NCBI GenBank assembly: GCA_947178195.1
Contig: CAMWXM010000011.1
Span: 1 to 23,483, forward strand
Length of the DNA stretch: 23,483 nt
From: an uncultured Ruminococcus sp.
GTDB taxonomy: Bacteria; Bacillota; Clostridia; Oscillospirales; Ruminococcaceae
Direction of reading: 5' to 3'
The stretch's first letter is position 1. Each line of letters begins with the position of its first letter. The translations under genes and the position numbers were made by a program. The notes under the pieces were generated by a model that saw only the letters and a program-made list of their open reading frames with translations, was not told where the DNA came from and did no database searches. Positions 1 through 7,540 of this stretch are shown here, piece by piece.

Positions 1-22
1 GTAGCAAAGGAGAGCAAAAAAA

Positions 23-50
23 TGGTCAGCATATATAAAAATGCTATAAT
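23..50 (+). promoter_or_regulatory. Candidate sigma-A promoter of nadBC (extended -10)
   Basis: A perfect TATAAT -10 box lies at 45-50, preceded by TG at 42-43, giving the extended TGnTATAAT form. A weak -35 (TGGTCA, 23-28) sits 16 bases upstream. Transcription should start near 57, about 75 bases before the nadB start codon. An extended -10 commonly compensates for a poor -35. A promoter this close to nadB suggests that nadB is first in its transcript and that nadA, often joined to nadBC, lies elsewhere. Confidence 0.6.
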
Positions 51-58
51 AAAATAAG

Positions 59-81
59 TATATCATTTAAAGGATGATATA
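59..81. promoter_or_regulatory. 8-bp inverted repeat at the nadBC transcription start, candidate operator
   Basis: TATATCAT (59-66) and ATGATATA (74-81) are perfect inverted copies separated by 7 bases (TTAAAGG). The repeat begins two bases after the expected +1 of the promoter at 23-50, which is where a repressor dimer would block initiation or clearance. NAD genes in Firmicutes are often controlled by repressors such as NiaR or NrtR, but I cannot match this sequence to a known motif. No U-tract follows, so it is not a terminator. Confidence 0.4.
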
Positions 82-132
82 ACGAATAATTTAAAATTAT
101 CAAAATAACTTAGAGAAAGTTTGGGATTAAAT

Positions 133-1584
133 ATGTCCAGGAATTATGACGTAATAATTGCAGGAAGCGGAACTGCCGGACTTTATGCAGCCATAAATCT
201 TCCGCCGGAGCTTAAAATACTGCTGCTTTCAAAGAGAGAACTTATGCTTTGTAATTCTGCTCTTGCTCAGGGAGGTATCGCAGGAGTTTATAATTCTCCT
301 GAAGATAATATCCAGCTCCACCAGAACGATACCATGATCGCCGGAGGATTTAAAAACAATACCGAAACGGTTCATATACTTGTTTCTGAGGCGGCTGAAA
401 ATATCAGTAACCTTATTGATATGGGCATCGATTTTGACAGAACTCCCGATGGCAAGCTTCATAGAACCCTCGAAGGCGGACACTGCCGCCACAGAATATT
501 TCATCACAAGGACGCTACAGGACACGAGATAGTTTCAAAACTTATTGACAAAGTCAGAACTCTGCCGAATGTAGATATTATGGAAAATACATACCTTTGC
601 GGTATAAAAAAGACTTCCACAGGATTTTCGGCAGATACCTGGAGAGATGATCAGAGAAAAAGCTTTAACTGTCACTTTATGATCCTGGCGACAGGGGGTA
701 TAGGAAGGGTTTACGAATATACCACAAACTCTGCCATCGCAACAGGAGACGGTATTGCTCTTGCCTATGAACTGGGAGCTGATATAAAAAATTTAAGTCT
801 CGTTCAGTTTCATCCCACCGCCTTTAATAATAAGCATACTCGTGAATGCTTTCTTATTTCCGAGGCTGTCAGGGGCGAAGGAGCTTATCTGCTCAATAAA
901 AACGGCGAACGATTTATGCATAACTATGACGACAGACTTGAGCTTGCTCCAAGAGATGTTGTTTCTCATGCTATTATTCTTGAAAGCCGAAAGATGGATT
1001 CTTCCGATTTTTATCTTGATATATCGGAAAAGGATTCGGATTTTCTTAAAAAGCGTTTCCCTATGATATATGAAAATCTTCTTCGTCAGGGCTATGACCT
1101 TACAAAGGATAAAATTCCCGTATTCCCATGCCAGCATTACCTTATGGGCGGCATCAACGTTGATTCCTTTGCAAGAACAAAAATAGACGATCTTTACGCT
1201 GCTGGCGAATGCTCTCATACGGGAGTTCACGGAAATAACCGTCTGGCAAGCAATTCCCTTCTTGAAGCTATCGTTTTTTCAAAGCGTGCTGCCGAAGATA
1301 TTGCCAGAAAGGCCGTAGATCATACCCATGAATATGAAGATTATCAGTTTGAGATTGATCCTGACGCACCGGTCATTCCTCACGGCTTTCGTACCGAAAT
1401 ACGTCATATTATGCAGCAAAGCTATTTTGTTATTCCGGATAAAAAAGCTGCTGTGGAAGGATTTGAACGTATCAAGGAAATAAAACGGGAACTCACCTCA
1501 GGAAATTATCTTATAAATCCTGACTATATTGAAGCAAAATCACTTGCTACAATCGCATATCTTATTTTAAAAGAGGTTATTTAA
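133..1584 (+). CDS. nadB: L-aspartate oxidase NadB
   Basis: Flavoprotein that oxidises L-aspartate to iminoaspartate, the first step of de novo NAD synthesis; NadA then condenses the product with dihydroxyacetone phosphate to give quinolinate. Visible features from the ATG at 133 (483 residues): the FAD-binding GSGTAG loop at 11-16, ALAQGGIAG at 43-51, the substrate/flavin segment around GHCRHRIFHHKDATGHE at 116-132, FHPTAF at 226-231, APRDVVSHAI at 272-281, the HYLMGGI histidine at 335, and GECSHTGVHGNNRLASNSL at 358-376, which matches the family signature closely. The ATG at 133 is preferred over an in-frame TTG at 121, because the purine-rich stretch at 112-119 is too close to the TTG. nadC follows 48 bases downstream. 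It is shorter than the E. coli enzyme but within the Firmicutes range. nadA is not in the window. Confidence 0.95.
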   Translation: MSRNYDVIIAGSGTAGLYAAINLPPELKILLLSKRELMLCNSALAQGGIAGVYNSPEDNIQLHQNDTMIAGGFKNNTETVHILVSEAAENISNLIDMGIDFDRTPDGKLHRTLEGGHCRHRIFHHKDATGHEIVSKLIDKVRTLPNVDIMENTYLCGIKKTSTGFSADTWRDDQRKSFNCHFMILATGGIGRVYEYTTNSAIATGDGIALAYELGADIKNLSLVQFHPTAFNNKHTRECFLISEAVRGEGAYLLNKNGERFMHNYDDRLELAPRDVVSHAIILESRKMDSSDFYLDISEKDSDFLKKRFPMIYENLLRQGYDLTKDKIPVFPCQHYLMGGINVDSFARTKIDDLYAAGECSHTGVHGNNRLASNSLLEAIVFSKRAAEDIARKAVDHTHEYEDYQFEIDPDAPVIPHGFRTEIRHIMQQSYFVIPDKKAAVEGFERIKEIKRELTSGNYLINPDYIEAKSLATIAYLILKEVI

Positions 1585-1632
1585 TAAAAATCTTTACGCA
1601 TTGTTTGTTAATTTTTAAAAAAGGAGAAATAA

Positions 1633-2478
1633 ATGCTTAATCAAATCTATATTGACAATATTATTAATACGGCCCTCAGCGAGGATATCAATTATATAGA
1701 TGTAACAACCGATAATCTTATAGACAACTCTCATCAAAGCATCGCACATCTTATCGCCAAAGACAGCGGTATACTCTGCGGTATAGATATAGCTGCACGG
1801 GTTTTTGAACTGGCAGGCGGAAATGTTAAAACAAATATTTTAGTAAAAGATGGAACAGAAGTTAAAAAAGGCGATGTAATAGCCGATTTTAAAGGAAACA
1901 CAAAAACTCTGTTAAAAGGCGAAAGAACGGCTCTTAACATTTTACAGCATATGTCGGGCATTGCAACCGCAACAAATAAATGCGTAAAGCTGACAGAAGG
2001 CACAGACGCCAGAATCACCGATACAAGAAAAACTCTGCCCGGACTCCGTGCTCTTCAAAAATATGCCGTAACCGTAGGCGGCGGAAGAAATCATCGCTTT
2101 AATCTTTCCGACGGCGCAATGCTCAAGGATAATCACATAGACGCATACGGCTCGATAACCGCAGCGGTAAACGCTTTGCGCCAAAGAGCAGGACATATGC
2201 TCAAGGTTGAGGTTGAGGTTCGTAATTTTGACGAGCTCAGCGAAGCTCTTGCTTGTGGCTGTGAAATAATAATGCTTGACAACATGAGCCCTAAGGATAT
2301 GGCTATGGCAGTTAAAATAACAAACAAAAGAGCAAAGCTTGAAGCCTCAGGAAATATAACTCTAGAAAATCTCCGCGAGATTGCTCTTACGGGGGTAGAT
2401 ATAATTTCTCTGGGTGCTCTTACACATTCGGTCAGATGCTTTGATATATCTATGAGAATTGAGCCTCACAAGGATTAA
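1633..2478 (+). CDS. nadC: Nicotinate-nucleotide pyrophosphorylase (quinolinate phosphoribosyltransferase) NadC
   Basis: Converts quinolinate and PRPP to nicotinate mononucleotide, CO2 and pyrophosphate, joining de novo NAD synthesis to the shared end of the pathway. The 281-residue length is normal. Visible signatures are EDINYIDVTTD at 17-27, ERTALNILQHMSGIAT at 97-112, DTRKTLPGLRALQKYAV at 130-146, the basic GGGRNHRFNLSDG loop at 149-161, LKDNHI at 164-169, VEVEVRN at 192-198, MLDNM at 214-218 and EASGNI at 237-242, with a final ISLGALTHS near 258-266. These cover the PRPP- and quinolinate-binding residues of the barrel domain. The ribosome site AAAAGGAG lies just ahead of the ATG. It is expected to be cotranscribed with nadB. 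Confidence 0.96.
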   Translation: MLNQIYIDNIINTALSEDINYIDVTTDNLIDNSHQSIAHLIAKDSGILCGIDIAARVFELAGGNVKTNILVKDGTEVKKGDVIADFKGNTKTLLKGERTALNILQHMSGIATATNKCVKLTEGTDARITDTRKTLPGLRALQKYAVTVGGGRNHRFNLSDGAMLKDNHIDAYGSITAAVNALRQRAGHMLKVEVEVRNFDELSEALACGCEIIMLDNMSPKDMAMAVKITNKRAKLEASGNITLENLREIALTGVDIISLGALTHSVRCFDISMRIEPHKD

Positions 2479-2576
2479 TTTTTGGGTATAATTATATTGA
2501 CGATTGTATGGTTTTACACAATTGATTCCAGGAACTCATAAATTTTTGTTAGCTTAATGCTCAACGGAGGACGTTC

Positions 2577-3785
2577 ATGAAAAATAAATTTTCTTTCAAA
2601 AATAACCGTCTTGCCAAAACGATTGTTATAAGCGGCAGTATTCTTATTGTTGTCGCTTTTGTGATTTTAAGGTATGAAGGATTTTTCGGAATGCTTTCAA
2701 CTATTTTAAGCGTTTTCAGACCTATAATTATAGGCTGTGTTATAGCTTTTGCTCTTAACCGTCCAATGAATTTTTTTCATATTAAGTATCGTAAGCTGTT
2801 TGCGGTAATAAAAAATTGTTTTAGTAAAAAAAATTCAGTGGAAAAGGTAAAGCTTGTTTCGGGTAAAGCCCCTTTTATTGCGGCATGCGTAACGACATAT
2901 CTGCTTACTATAGCATTTCTTGTTGCCATTATATGCTTTGTAATTCCTCAGATTTCCGACAGCATCACTCTTTTCGGTAATAATTTTAATGATTATATCG
3001 ATAATTTAGAAGAATTTATAAACTCTCATAAATATAGTTTTGAAACTCTTTTTGGTGAAAAAATCAATTTTGCGGAAATTATAGACAATATCATTTCAAA
3101 AATAAAAGACGAAATTATTAATTTATCAGAGTATATACCAGATGTATTATCTAAAACCCTTGATATTACATCAGGTATAATCGGAGCTGTTGTAGATATA
3201 GTTATAGGCATTGTTTTTTCAGTTTATATACTTTTAGACAAACGCAATCTGAAGAAAAATGCGAAAATCATCACTCAGATGATGATAAAAGGCGAACGCT
3301 ATGAAAAATTTGAAAAGATATCAAAGATTTCCTATAATACATTTTCTAACTTTATTAGCGGACAGCTTTTTGATGCACTTCTTCTGGCGATACTCTGCTT
3401 TATCGGCATGACGCTGTTTGGATTTGATTATGCACCGCTTATAAGCATTATAATAGGCATCACAAACATGATACCGGTGGCAGGACCTATAATCGGTACT
3501 ATTCCCGGAGCGGCTATACTGCTTCTTGTAAACCCCATAGACGCTTTGTGGTTTGTGGTATTCGTAATCGTTATACAGCAAATCGATTCTAATTTTATCT
3601 ATCCTAAAGTAGTGGGCAATTCAGTGGGTCTGCCGTCATTGTGGGTACTTTTCGCAATAACTATTGGAGGAGGTCTTGCAGGAGTTATGGGAATGGTTCT
3701 TGGCGTACCGATACTATCCATAATTTATGCGCTTGTCAGCGAAAAATTAAATGAAGAAAAACAAATGAGTGAAGATATAAAATAA
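2577..3785 (+). CDS. AI-2E family (PerM/YdiK-like) membrane transporter
   Basis: A 402-residue polytopic membrane protein of the AI-2E transporter family. Family members export or exchange diverse substrates (autoinducer-2 for TqsA, Na+/H+ in some Bacillus relatives), so the substrate here is unknown. Hydrophobic segments occur near 12-31, 38-60, 98-125, 198-221, 258-318, 322-340 and 353-388, with a large soluble loop at about 125-195, the usual family layout. Conserved motifs are FISGQLFDALLLAI at 259-272, MIPVAGPIIG at 298-307, IYPKVVG at 341-347 and GLPSLWVL at 351-358. A GGAGG site lies 7 bases before the ATG. The 98-base gap after nadC holds no clear terminator or promoter, so readthrough from nadBC is possible. 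A functional link to NAD synthesis is not indicated. Confidence 0.9.
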   Translation: MKNKFSFKNNRLAKTIVISGSILIVVAFVILRYEGFFGMLSTILSVFRPIIIGCVIAFALNRPMNFFHIKYRKLFAVIKNCFSKKNSVEKVKLVSGKAPFIAACVTTYLLTIAFLVAIICFVIPQISDSITLFGNNFNDYIDNLEEFINSHKYSFETLFGEKINFAEIIDNIISKIKDEIINLSEYIPDVLSKTLDITSGIIGAVVDIVIGIVFSVYILLDKRNLKKNAKIITQMMIKGERYEKFEKISKISYNTFSNFISGQLFDALLLAILCFIGMTLFGFDYAPLISIIIGITNMIPVAGPIIGTIPGAAILLLVNPIDALWFVVFVIVIQQIDSNFIYPKVVGNSVGLPSLWVLFAITIGGGLAGVMGMVLGVPILSIIYALVSEKLNEEKQMSEDIK

Positions 3786-3819
3786 AAAACTCCTTACGTT
3801 TTAGGCGTAAGGAGTTTTT
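3785..3819. terminator. Bidirectional intrinsic terminator between the AI-2E gene and rny
   Basis: The stem ACTCCTTACG (3789-3798) pairs perfectly with CGTAAGGAGT (3806-3815) around a 7-base loop. A run of A before it and a run of T after it give a U-tract in both directions, and the A/T runs extend the pairing to 14 bp. It begins at the stop codon of the AI-2E gene and also lies downstream of rny, so it can end both convergent transcripts. Confidence 0.92.
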
Positions 3820-3824
3820 CAAGC

Positions 3825-3863
3825 AAAACCGCCCAGAGCCGTAATACAGCTCCGGACGGTTTT
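3825..3863 (-). terminator. Second hairpin at the end of rny
   Basis: Arms 3825-3839 and 3849-3863 pair at 13 of 15 positions (AAAACCG with CGGTTTT outside, GAGC with GCTC inside) around a 9-base loop. Read on the minus strand it comes directly after the rny stop codon and ends in TTTTGC, so it is a plausible first terminator, backed up by the stronger one at 3785-3819. Confidence 0.65.
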
Positions 3864-3868
3864 GTTTA

Positions 3869-5443
3869 TTATTTAGCGTATTCGATAGCACGACTTTCAC
3901 GAATCATATTAACCTTTATCTGACCCGGATAGTCCATTTCATTTTCAATTTGTTTTGCAATATCCCTGGCAACGATAACCATACGTTCATCGTTAATAAC
4001 CTCCGGCACAACCATAACTCTGACTTCACGTCCTGCTTGAACGGCGTAGCATTTATCAACGCCTTCATAAGAGGTACATATTTCCTCCAGCTTTTGAAGT
4101 CTCTTTATGTAGCTTTCATAATTTTCGCTTCTTGCACCGGGTCTTGCCGCTGAAATAGCATCGGCAGCCTGAACAATACATGCAATAACAGTTTTCGGTT
4201 CAACATCGTTATGATGCGCCTCGATAGCATGAATAACCTCCGCATTTTCTTTATACTTGCGGCACACGTCCACGCCAATCTGTACATGAGAGCCTTCGAT
4301 TTCAGCTGTAAGAGCCTTACCGATATCGTGAAGCAATCCAGCACGTCTTGCAAGATTGGCGTCTACACCAAACTCTGACGCCAGAATACCCGAAAGTTGA
4401 GCAACCTCGATAGAATGGTTCAGAACGTTCTGACGATAGCTGGTTCTGAATTTCAGACGTCCGATAAGCTTGATTATCTCATGATTGATTCCATGTACAT
4501 TTGTTTCAAGAACAGCCCTTTCGCCTTCTTGTTTTATTCTGTATTCAACCTCTCTCCTTGCCTTATCGACCATCTCCTCAATACGTGTAGGATGTATTCT
4601 GCCATCGCCGATAAGCTTTTCAAGAGCGATTCTTGCCACCTCACGACGCACATGGTCAAAGCAGGAAAGGGTGATAGCCTCCGGCGTATCATCAATTATA
4701 AGGTCAACGCCTGTAAGCGTTTCAAAGGTTCTGATATTTCTACCTTCACGTCCGATAATTCTACCCTTCATTTCATCATTAGGAAGCGGAACTACCGACA
4801 CAGTAGCCTCTGAAACCTGTTCAGCAGCGCATTTTGCGATTGCAAGAGAAATATAGCTTCTTGCCTTTTCCTCGCATTCGTCCTTGATCTGCTGTTCATA
4901 AGCAGCGATCTTGACTGATTTTTCATGAACAAGATCGCCTTCGAGCATATTTATAATATACTCTTTAGCCTGTTCCTTAGTAAACTCCGATATTCTTTCA
5001 AGAATATCCATCTGACTTTTTTTGATTGCTTCAGCTTCCTTCAGTTTTTCATCGGCACTTTTAATTTTTCCCTGAAGGATATCTTCTTTCTTTTCAATGT
5101 TATCATTCTTTTTATCAAGAGATTCTTCTTTTTGCTGAATCCTTCTCTCCTGACGTGAAATTTCAAACCGTCTGTCCTTTATTTCTTTTTCAGCGTCAGA
5201 ACGCAGTTTATGAATTTCATCTTTTGCCTCTACCAGAGCGGTTTTCATTTTTGTTTCCGCTTCTCTTTCGGCGTCGGCAAGAATTTTTTCAGCTTCTTTT
5301 TCGGCGGAACCCATAACGGATTCGGCTTGTTTTTTACGGTATGCCACACCAAGCCGAAAGCAGATGATTCCAGCGATCGCAGCTCCGAGAATCAGCGCAG
5401 CCACGCAGCATATAATTGCAATCGTAGTATTCATTGCTCGCAC
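3869..5443 (-). CDS. rny: Ribonuclease Y
   Basis: Membrane-anchored endoribonuclease that starts mRNA decay in Firmicutes. Domains in order (524 residues): N-terminal transmembrane helix at about 6-30, long charged coiled coil at about 35-205, KH RNA-binding domain with GRIIGREGRNIRTFE at 227-241, HD phosphodiesterase domain with the metal-binding LLHDIGK at 370-376 and the AIEAHHND helix at 406-413, then a conserved C-terminal region ending near VNMIRESRAIEYAK. The length agrees with B. subtilis RNase Y (about 520). The GTG at 5443 stands 4-5 bases after AAGGAGGT and is chosen here. The in-frame ATG at 5434, 13 bases from the site, would give 521 residues and is the alternative. It is monocistronic, with a long upstream leader and a double terminator. 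Confidence 0.96.
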   Translation of the reverse strand: MRAMNTTIAIICCVAALILGAAIAGIICFRLGVAYRKKQAESVMGSAEKEAEKILADAEREAETKMKTALVEAKDEIHKLRSDAEKEIKDRRFEISRQERRIQQKEESLDKKNDNIEKKEDILQGKIKSADEKLKEAEAIKKSQMDILERISEFTKEQAKEYIINMLEGDLVHEKSVKIAAYEQQIKDECEEKARSYISLAIAKCAAEQVSEATVSVVPLPNDEMKGRIIGREGRNIRTFETLTGVDLIIDDTPEAITLSCFDHVRREVARIALEKLIGDGRIHPTRIEEMVDKARREVEYRIKQEGERAVLETNVHGINHEIIKLIGRLKFRTSYRQNVLNHSIEVAQLSGILASEFGVDANLARRAGLLHDIGKALTAEIEGSHVQIGVDVCRKYKENAEVIHAIEAHHNDVEPKTVIACIVQAADAISAARPGARSENYESYIKRLQKLEEICTSYEGVDKCYAVQAGREVRVMVVPEVINDERMVIVARDIAKQIENEMDYPGQIKVNMIRESRAIEYAK

Positions 5444-5798
5444 ATTACCTCCTTAAAATATAGTTATAGAAATTGTACAATAACTGTATTGCTACGGCAG
5501 GATAATGTTGCCATAATTGTATTCATATTTTTTATTAAAGCATATAGATGCAAGAATTAAATTAAGTCGCCCACCCGGGCGGTTATCCGGAATTAAGCTT
5601 CAAGCTAAAATTTTTCCAAATTCAAATAAAGGACATACCCCTGTTTATATTTTACCTGTCTTAAATCGTCAGGAAAATAAATTACAACTGAATTATTTTA
5701 AAAAAGCAATAATGAAACGAAAAAGCCGGTATTTTAAAAATTATGATTTAATTACGGCGCATAAACAGCCGCAGTAAAATTGTGCAAAGTTATACAAT
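5444..5798 (-). other. Long 5' leader of rny, or a small RNA gene upstream of it
   Basis: The 517-base gap between rqcP and rny has no convincing gene. On the minus strand it carries two candidate promoters (5805-5833 and 5644-5672), giving leaders of about 355 or 195 nt. Structures visible in the leader: a GC-rich hairpin CGCCC/GGGCG at 5568-5572 and 5577-5581, out of keeping with the AT-rich surroundings; a stem near 5658-5675 (CCTG/CAGG); and, just before the ribosome site, an 8-bp stem with a one-base bulge (5475-5482 with 5487-5495). No internal terminator with a clear U-tract is seen, so a rny leader is more likely than a separate RNA. I do not recognise a known riboswitch. The rest of the gap (5837-5960) is AT-rich, with a possible weak U-rich ending for rqcP. 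Confidence 0.4.
5644..5672 (-). promoter_or_regulatory. Proximal candidate promoter of rny
   Basis: On the minus strand, CTGACG (5667-5672) and TATAAA (5644-5649) are separated by exactly 17 bases. They match the sigma-A boxes at 4 of 6 and 5 of 6 positions. Transcription would start near 5637, at a GGGG run, giving a leader of about 195 nt. Confidence 0.4.
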
Positions 5799-5804
5799 AC
5801 TTTT

Positions 5805-5833
5805 ATTTTATACTTTTTTTGAGGAATTGTCAA
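5805..5833 (-). promoter_or_regulatory. Distal promoter upstream of rny
   Basis: On the minus strand, a perfect TTGACA (5828-5833) and TAAAAT (5805-5810) are separated by 17 bases. This is one of the best sigma-A promoter matches in the window. Transcription would start near 5798, 355 bases before the rny start codon. Confidence 0.7.
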
Positions 5834-5960
5834 GTCCTATTTTGCACTATAGCTGTAAGAAATAGTCGTTTTATAAAAAAAATAAAATATAACAATAAAA
5901 ATCGGCATAAACAGCTGTAACTGACACTTATTTATTCCACAATCCACATCGACTGTTACA

Positions 5961-6203
5961 TCATGAAATAATTGTATAATTTTCAGCCGCATTTTCCTTT
6001 GTAGCGTATTCAGTAACATTGAGAACCTTAACCTTAATCGGCTTTGTACCCATATTTATCTCAATTATATCGCCGACCTTAACATCATATGAAGCTCTTG
6101 CTATTTTATCGTTTACAGAAATTTTTCCGGCGTCGCATGCTTCATTAGCAACCGTTCTTCTTTTAATAAGCCTTGTAACTTTAAGATATTTATCTAATCT
6201 CAT
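5961..6203 (-). CDS. rqcP: RqcP (YabO/Hsp15-like S4-domain RNA-binding protein)
   Basis: Small S4-domain protein of 80 residues. In B. subtilis, RqcP (YabO) binds the stalled large ribosomal subunit and works with RqcH to add C-terminal alanine tails during ribosome quality control. The N-terminal MRLDKYLKVTRLIKRRT, the KISVNDK-ARASYDVKVGD segment and the NYTI ending align with what I recall of B. subtilis RqcP over nearly the full length. The ATG at 6203 is chosen because AAGGGAG lies 6 bases upstream. An in-frame ATG at 6206 and a GTG at 6221 are too close to, or before, that site. It follows hup, but a strong terminator separates them. A weak GATAAT (about 6223-6228) may serve as its own -10. 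Confidence 0.92.
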   Translation of the reverse strand: MRLDKYLKVTRLIKRRTVANEACDAGKISVNDKIARASYDVKVGDIIEINMGTKPIKVKVLNVTEYATKENAAENYTIIS

Positions 6204-6240
6204 CATATTCTCCCTTCGCACATATTATCGGAGTTCAGCA

Positions 6241-6271
6241 TAAAAAAGCCAGAGCATCTGTACGCTCTGGC
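6241..6271 (-). terminator. Intrinsic terminator after hup
   Basis: The 8-bp perfect stem GCCAGAGC/GCTCTGGC (6248-6255 with 6264-6271, 8-base loop) is followed on the minus strand by six T. It lies between hup and rqcP and should end most mazG-hup transcripts, so rqcP would depend on readthrough or a weak promoter of its own. Confidence 0.93.
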
Positions 6272-6277
6272 AATCAT

Positions 6278-6304
6278 GGCAGCACATCAATAGCTACTGC
6301 TGCC
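6278..6304 (-). other. Stem-loop just after the hup stop codon
   Basis: GGCAGCA and TGCTGCC (6278-6284 with 6298-6304) form a perfect 7-bp stem with a 13-base loop. It starts 9 bases after hup and comes 6 bases before the terminator stem. It lacks its own U-tract, so it more probably protects the 3' end of the abundant hup mRNA or assists termination. Confidence 0.6.
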
Positions 6305-6313
6305 TATGAGCAA

Positions 6314-6589
6314 TTATTCATTAACAGCGTCCTTGAGAGCCTTACCCGGCTTGAATGCAGGAGCTTTCTTTGCAGGAACAATAATTTTTTCACCGGTTCT
6401 CGGATTTTTAGATTCTTTTTCCTTGCGATCACGTATCTCAAAAGTACCAAATCCAACAAGCTGTACCTTTTCACCTTCTATAAGAGCGTCTGTAATTGCT
6501 GAAATTACAAATGAAAGAGCCTTTTCAGCGTCCTTTTTTGAAATATCATTCTTTTCAGAGATCTGTGCTATCAATTCTGTTTTTGTCAT
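6314..6589 (-). CDS. hup: HU family DNA-binding protein
   Basis: Nucleoid protein that bends and compacts DNA as a dimer. The 91 residues are the typical length. Visible features are an N-terminal helical half (1-45, MTKTELIAQISEKNDISKKDAEKAL), GFGTFEIRDR at 46-55, the flexible DNA-contacting arm with NPRTGE at 62-67 and its intercalating proline at 63, and the closing PAFKPGKALKDAV at 77-89. A GGAGG site lies 8-9 bases before the ATG. It sits 31 bases after mazG and before rqcP, an order common in Clostridia. Two hairpins follow, including a strong terminator. Confidence 0.97.
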   Translation of the reverse strand: MTKTELIAQISEKNDISKKDAEKALSFVISAITDALIEGEKVQLVGFGTFEIRDRKEKESKNPRTGEKIIVPAKKAPAFKPGKALKDAVNE

Positions 6590-6620
6590 ATTAATTTCCT
6601 CCGTTTTTCCTTTTTAAACT

Positions 6621-7424
6621 CTAAAATTTCAGATTATTTTTTGCCTGACGCCAATAAACGTCAAGCTCATCTATGCTAAGAGTTGTCATATCAACTCCGC
6701 TAAGCGTAACAAGCCTTTCCGTTTCGGCAAATCTTTTAATAAACTTTTCAGAAGCCTTTGTAAGAGCCTCCTCAGCGTCTATATCAAGATGCCTTGCGGT
6801 ATTCACACATGAAAACAGCAAATCCCCCAACTCTTCCTCAATCTGAAGCTTATCTCCGTTTTTCATAGCTTCCTCAAGCTCCTGAGTTTCATTTTTAATA
6901 CAGTCAAAAGCGTCCTGAGTATTTTCAAAATCCATTCCAGCCCTCATAGCTCTTTTTCCCAACTTCTGAGCTCTCATAAGCGCAGGCAGAGATTTTGCAA
7001 CGCTTTCAAGGGTATCAGCATAGGTTTTCTGTCCCTTTGTTTCTTTTTTTATTTTATCCCAATTTTTCAGAACCTCGCCGGAGTCGGACACAGTAACCTG
7101 ACCGAAAACATGGGGATGTCTCACGATAAGTTTTTTGCACAGTTCATCACAGATATCGTTAAAATCAAAATTATTATTTTCATTTTCTATCTGGCAATGA
7201 AATGCCACCTGAAGAAGAACGTCTCCCAATTCTTCTCGCAGCAAATCCCTGTCGTCAAGATCAATAGCCTCAACAGCCTCATAGACCTCCTCGATAAAAT
7301 CCTTTCTTATAGATTCATGAGTCTGTTCCATATCCCACGGACATCCCTGAGGACTGCGCAGAATAGCCATGATTTCAAGCAAATCGTCTATATTATAATT
7401 TTCCTTGAATTTAAAATCGTTCAT
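6621..7424 (-). CDS. mazG: Nucleoside triphosphate pyrophosphohydrolase MazG
   Basis: Hydrolyses NTPs and dNTPs to monophosphates and pyrophosphate, a house-cleaning role against aberrant nucleotides. The 267 residues hold two MazG-type helical domains. The first, at about 15-130, carries the metal-binding pattern E45-E46-x2-E49 and E65-x2-D68, with the typical LRSPQGCPWDMEQTH at 22-36. The second, at about 140-265, has the counterpart E182/E185 and E198-x2-D201. It lacks the N-terminal tetrapyrrole methylase-like domain of B. subtilis YabN and is closer in size to E. coli MazG. The ribosome site is weak (GGTGAAATT before the ATG). It has a good promoter at 7490-7518 and a 6-bp leader hairpin at 7449-7470 (CGGCGC/GCGCCG). 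hup follows after 31 bases. Confidence 0.95.
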   Translation of the reverse strand: MNDFKFKENYNIDDLLEIMAILRSPQGCPWDMEQTHESIRKDFIEEVYEAVEAIDLDDRDLLREELGDVLLQVAFHCQIENENNNFDFNDICDELCKKLIVRHPHVFGQVTVSDSGEVLKNWDKIKKETKGQKTYADTLESVAKSLPALMRAQKLGKRAMRAGMDFENTQDAFDCIKNETQELEEAMKNGDKLQIEEELGDLLFSCVNTARHLDIDAEEALTKASEKFIKRFAETERLVTLSGVDMTTLSIDELDVYWRQAKNNLKF

Positions 7425-7489
7425 AATTTCACCGTCTCACCTGTTTTCCGGCGCATGCACACAAGCGCCGCTTCATAAGCGCTCTTATA

Positions 7490-7518
7490 ATAGTAACCCA
7501 TAATCCGGCAAAAAGCAA
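7490..7518 (-). promoter_or_regulatory. Promoter of mazG-hup
   Basis: On the minus strand, TTGCTT (7513-7518) and TACTAT (7490-7495) are separated by 17 bases. Transcription would start near 7483, about 60 bases before mazG, and the transcript would carry the GC-rich hairpin at 7449-7470. Confidence 0.6.
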
Positions 7519-7540
7519 TACTTTTTTTCAACTTCGTCAA

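Noticed and set aside
22..57. An 11-codon ORF with a good ribosome site (AAAGGAG) at the left edge, possible leader peptide.
   Set aside because: The strong nadB promoter lies inside it, so the nadBC transcript would not contain it, and its upstream context is outside the window.
2487..2550. Possible promoter in the nadC to AI-2E gap (TATAAT at 2487-2492; TTGACG at 2497-2502).
   Set aside because: The TATAAT has no -35 at an acceptable distance, and the TTGACG has no -10 at 16-18 bases.
5560..5600. A GGGTGG run on the minus strand of the rny leader, resembling the T-box antiterminator core.
   Set aside because: The rest of the conserved T-box sequence is absent, there is no terminator after it, and rny is not an expected T-box target.
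5517..5777. An 86-codon plus-strand ORF in the gap upstream of rny.
   Set aside because: It has no ribosome site, an odd composition, no recognisable family, and it runs antisense to the rny promoters.
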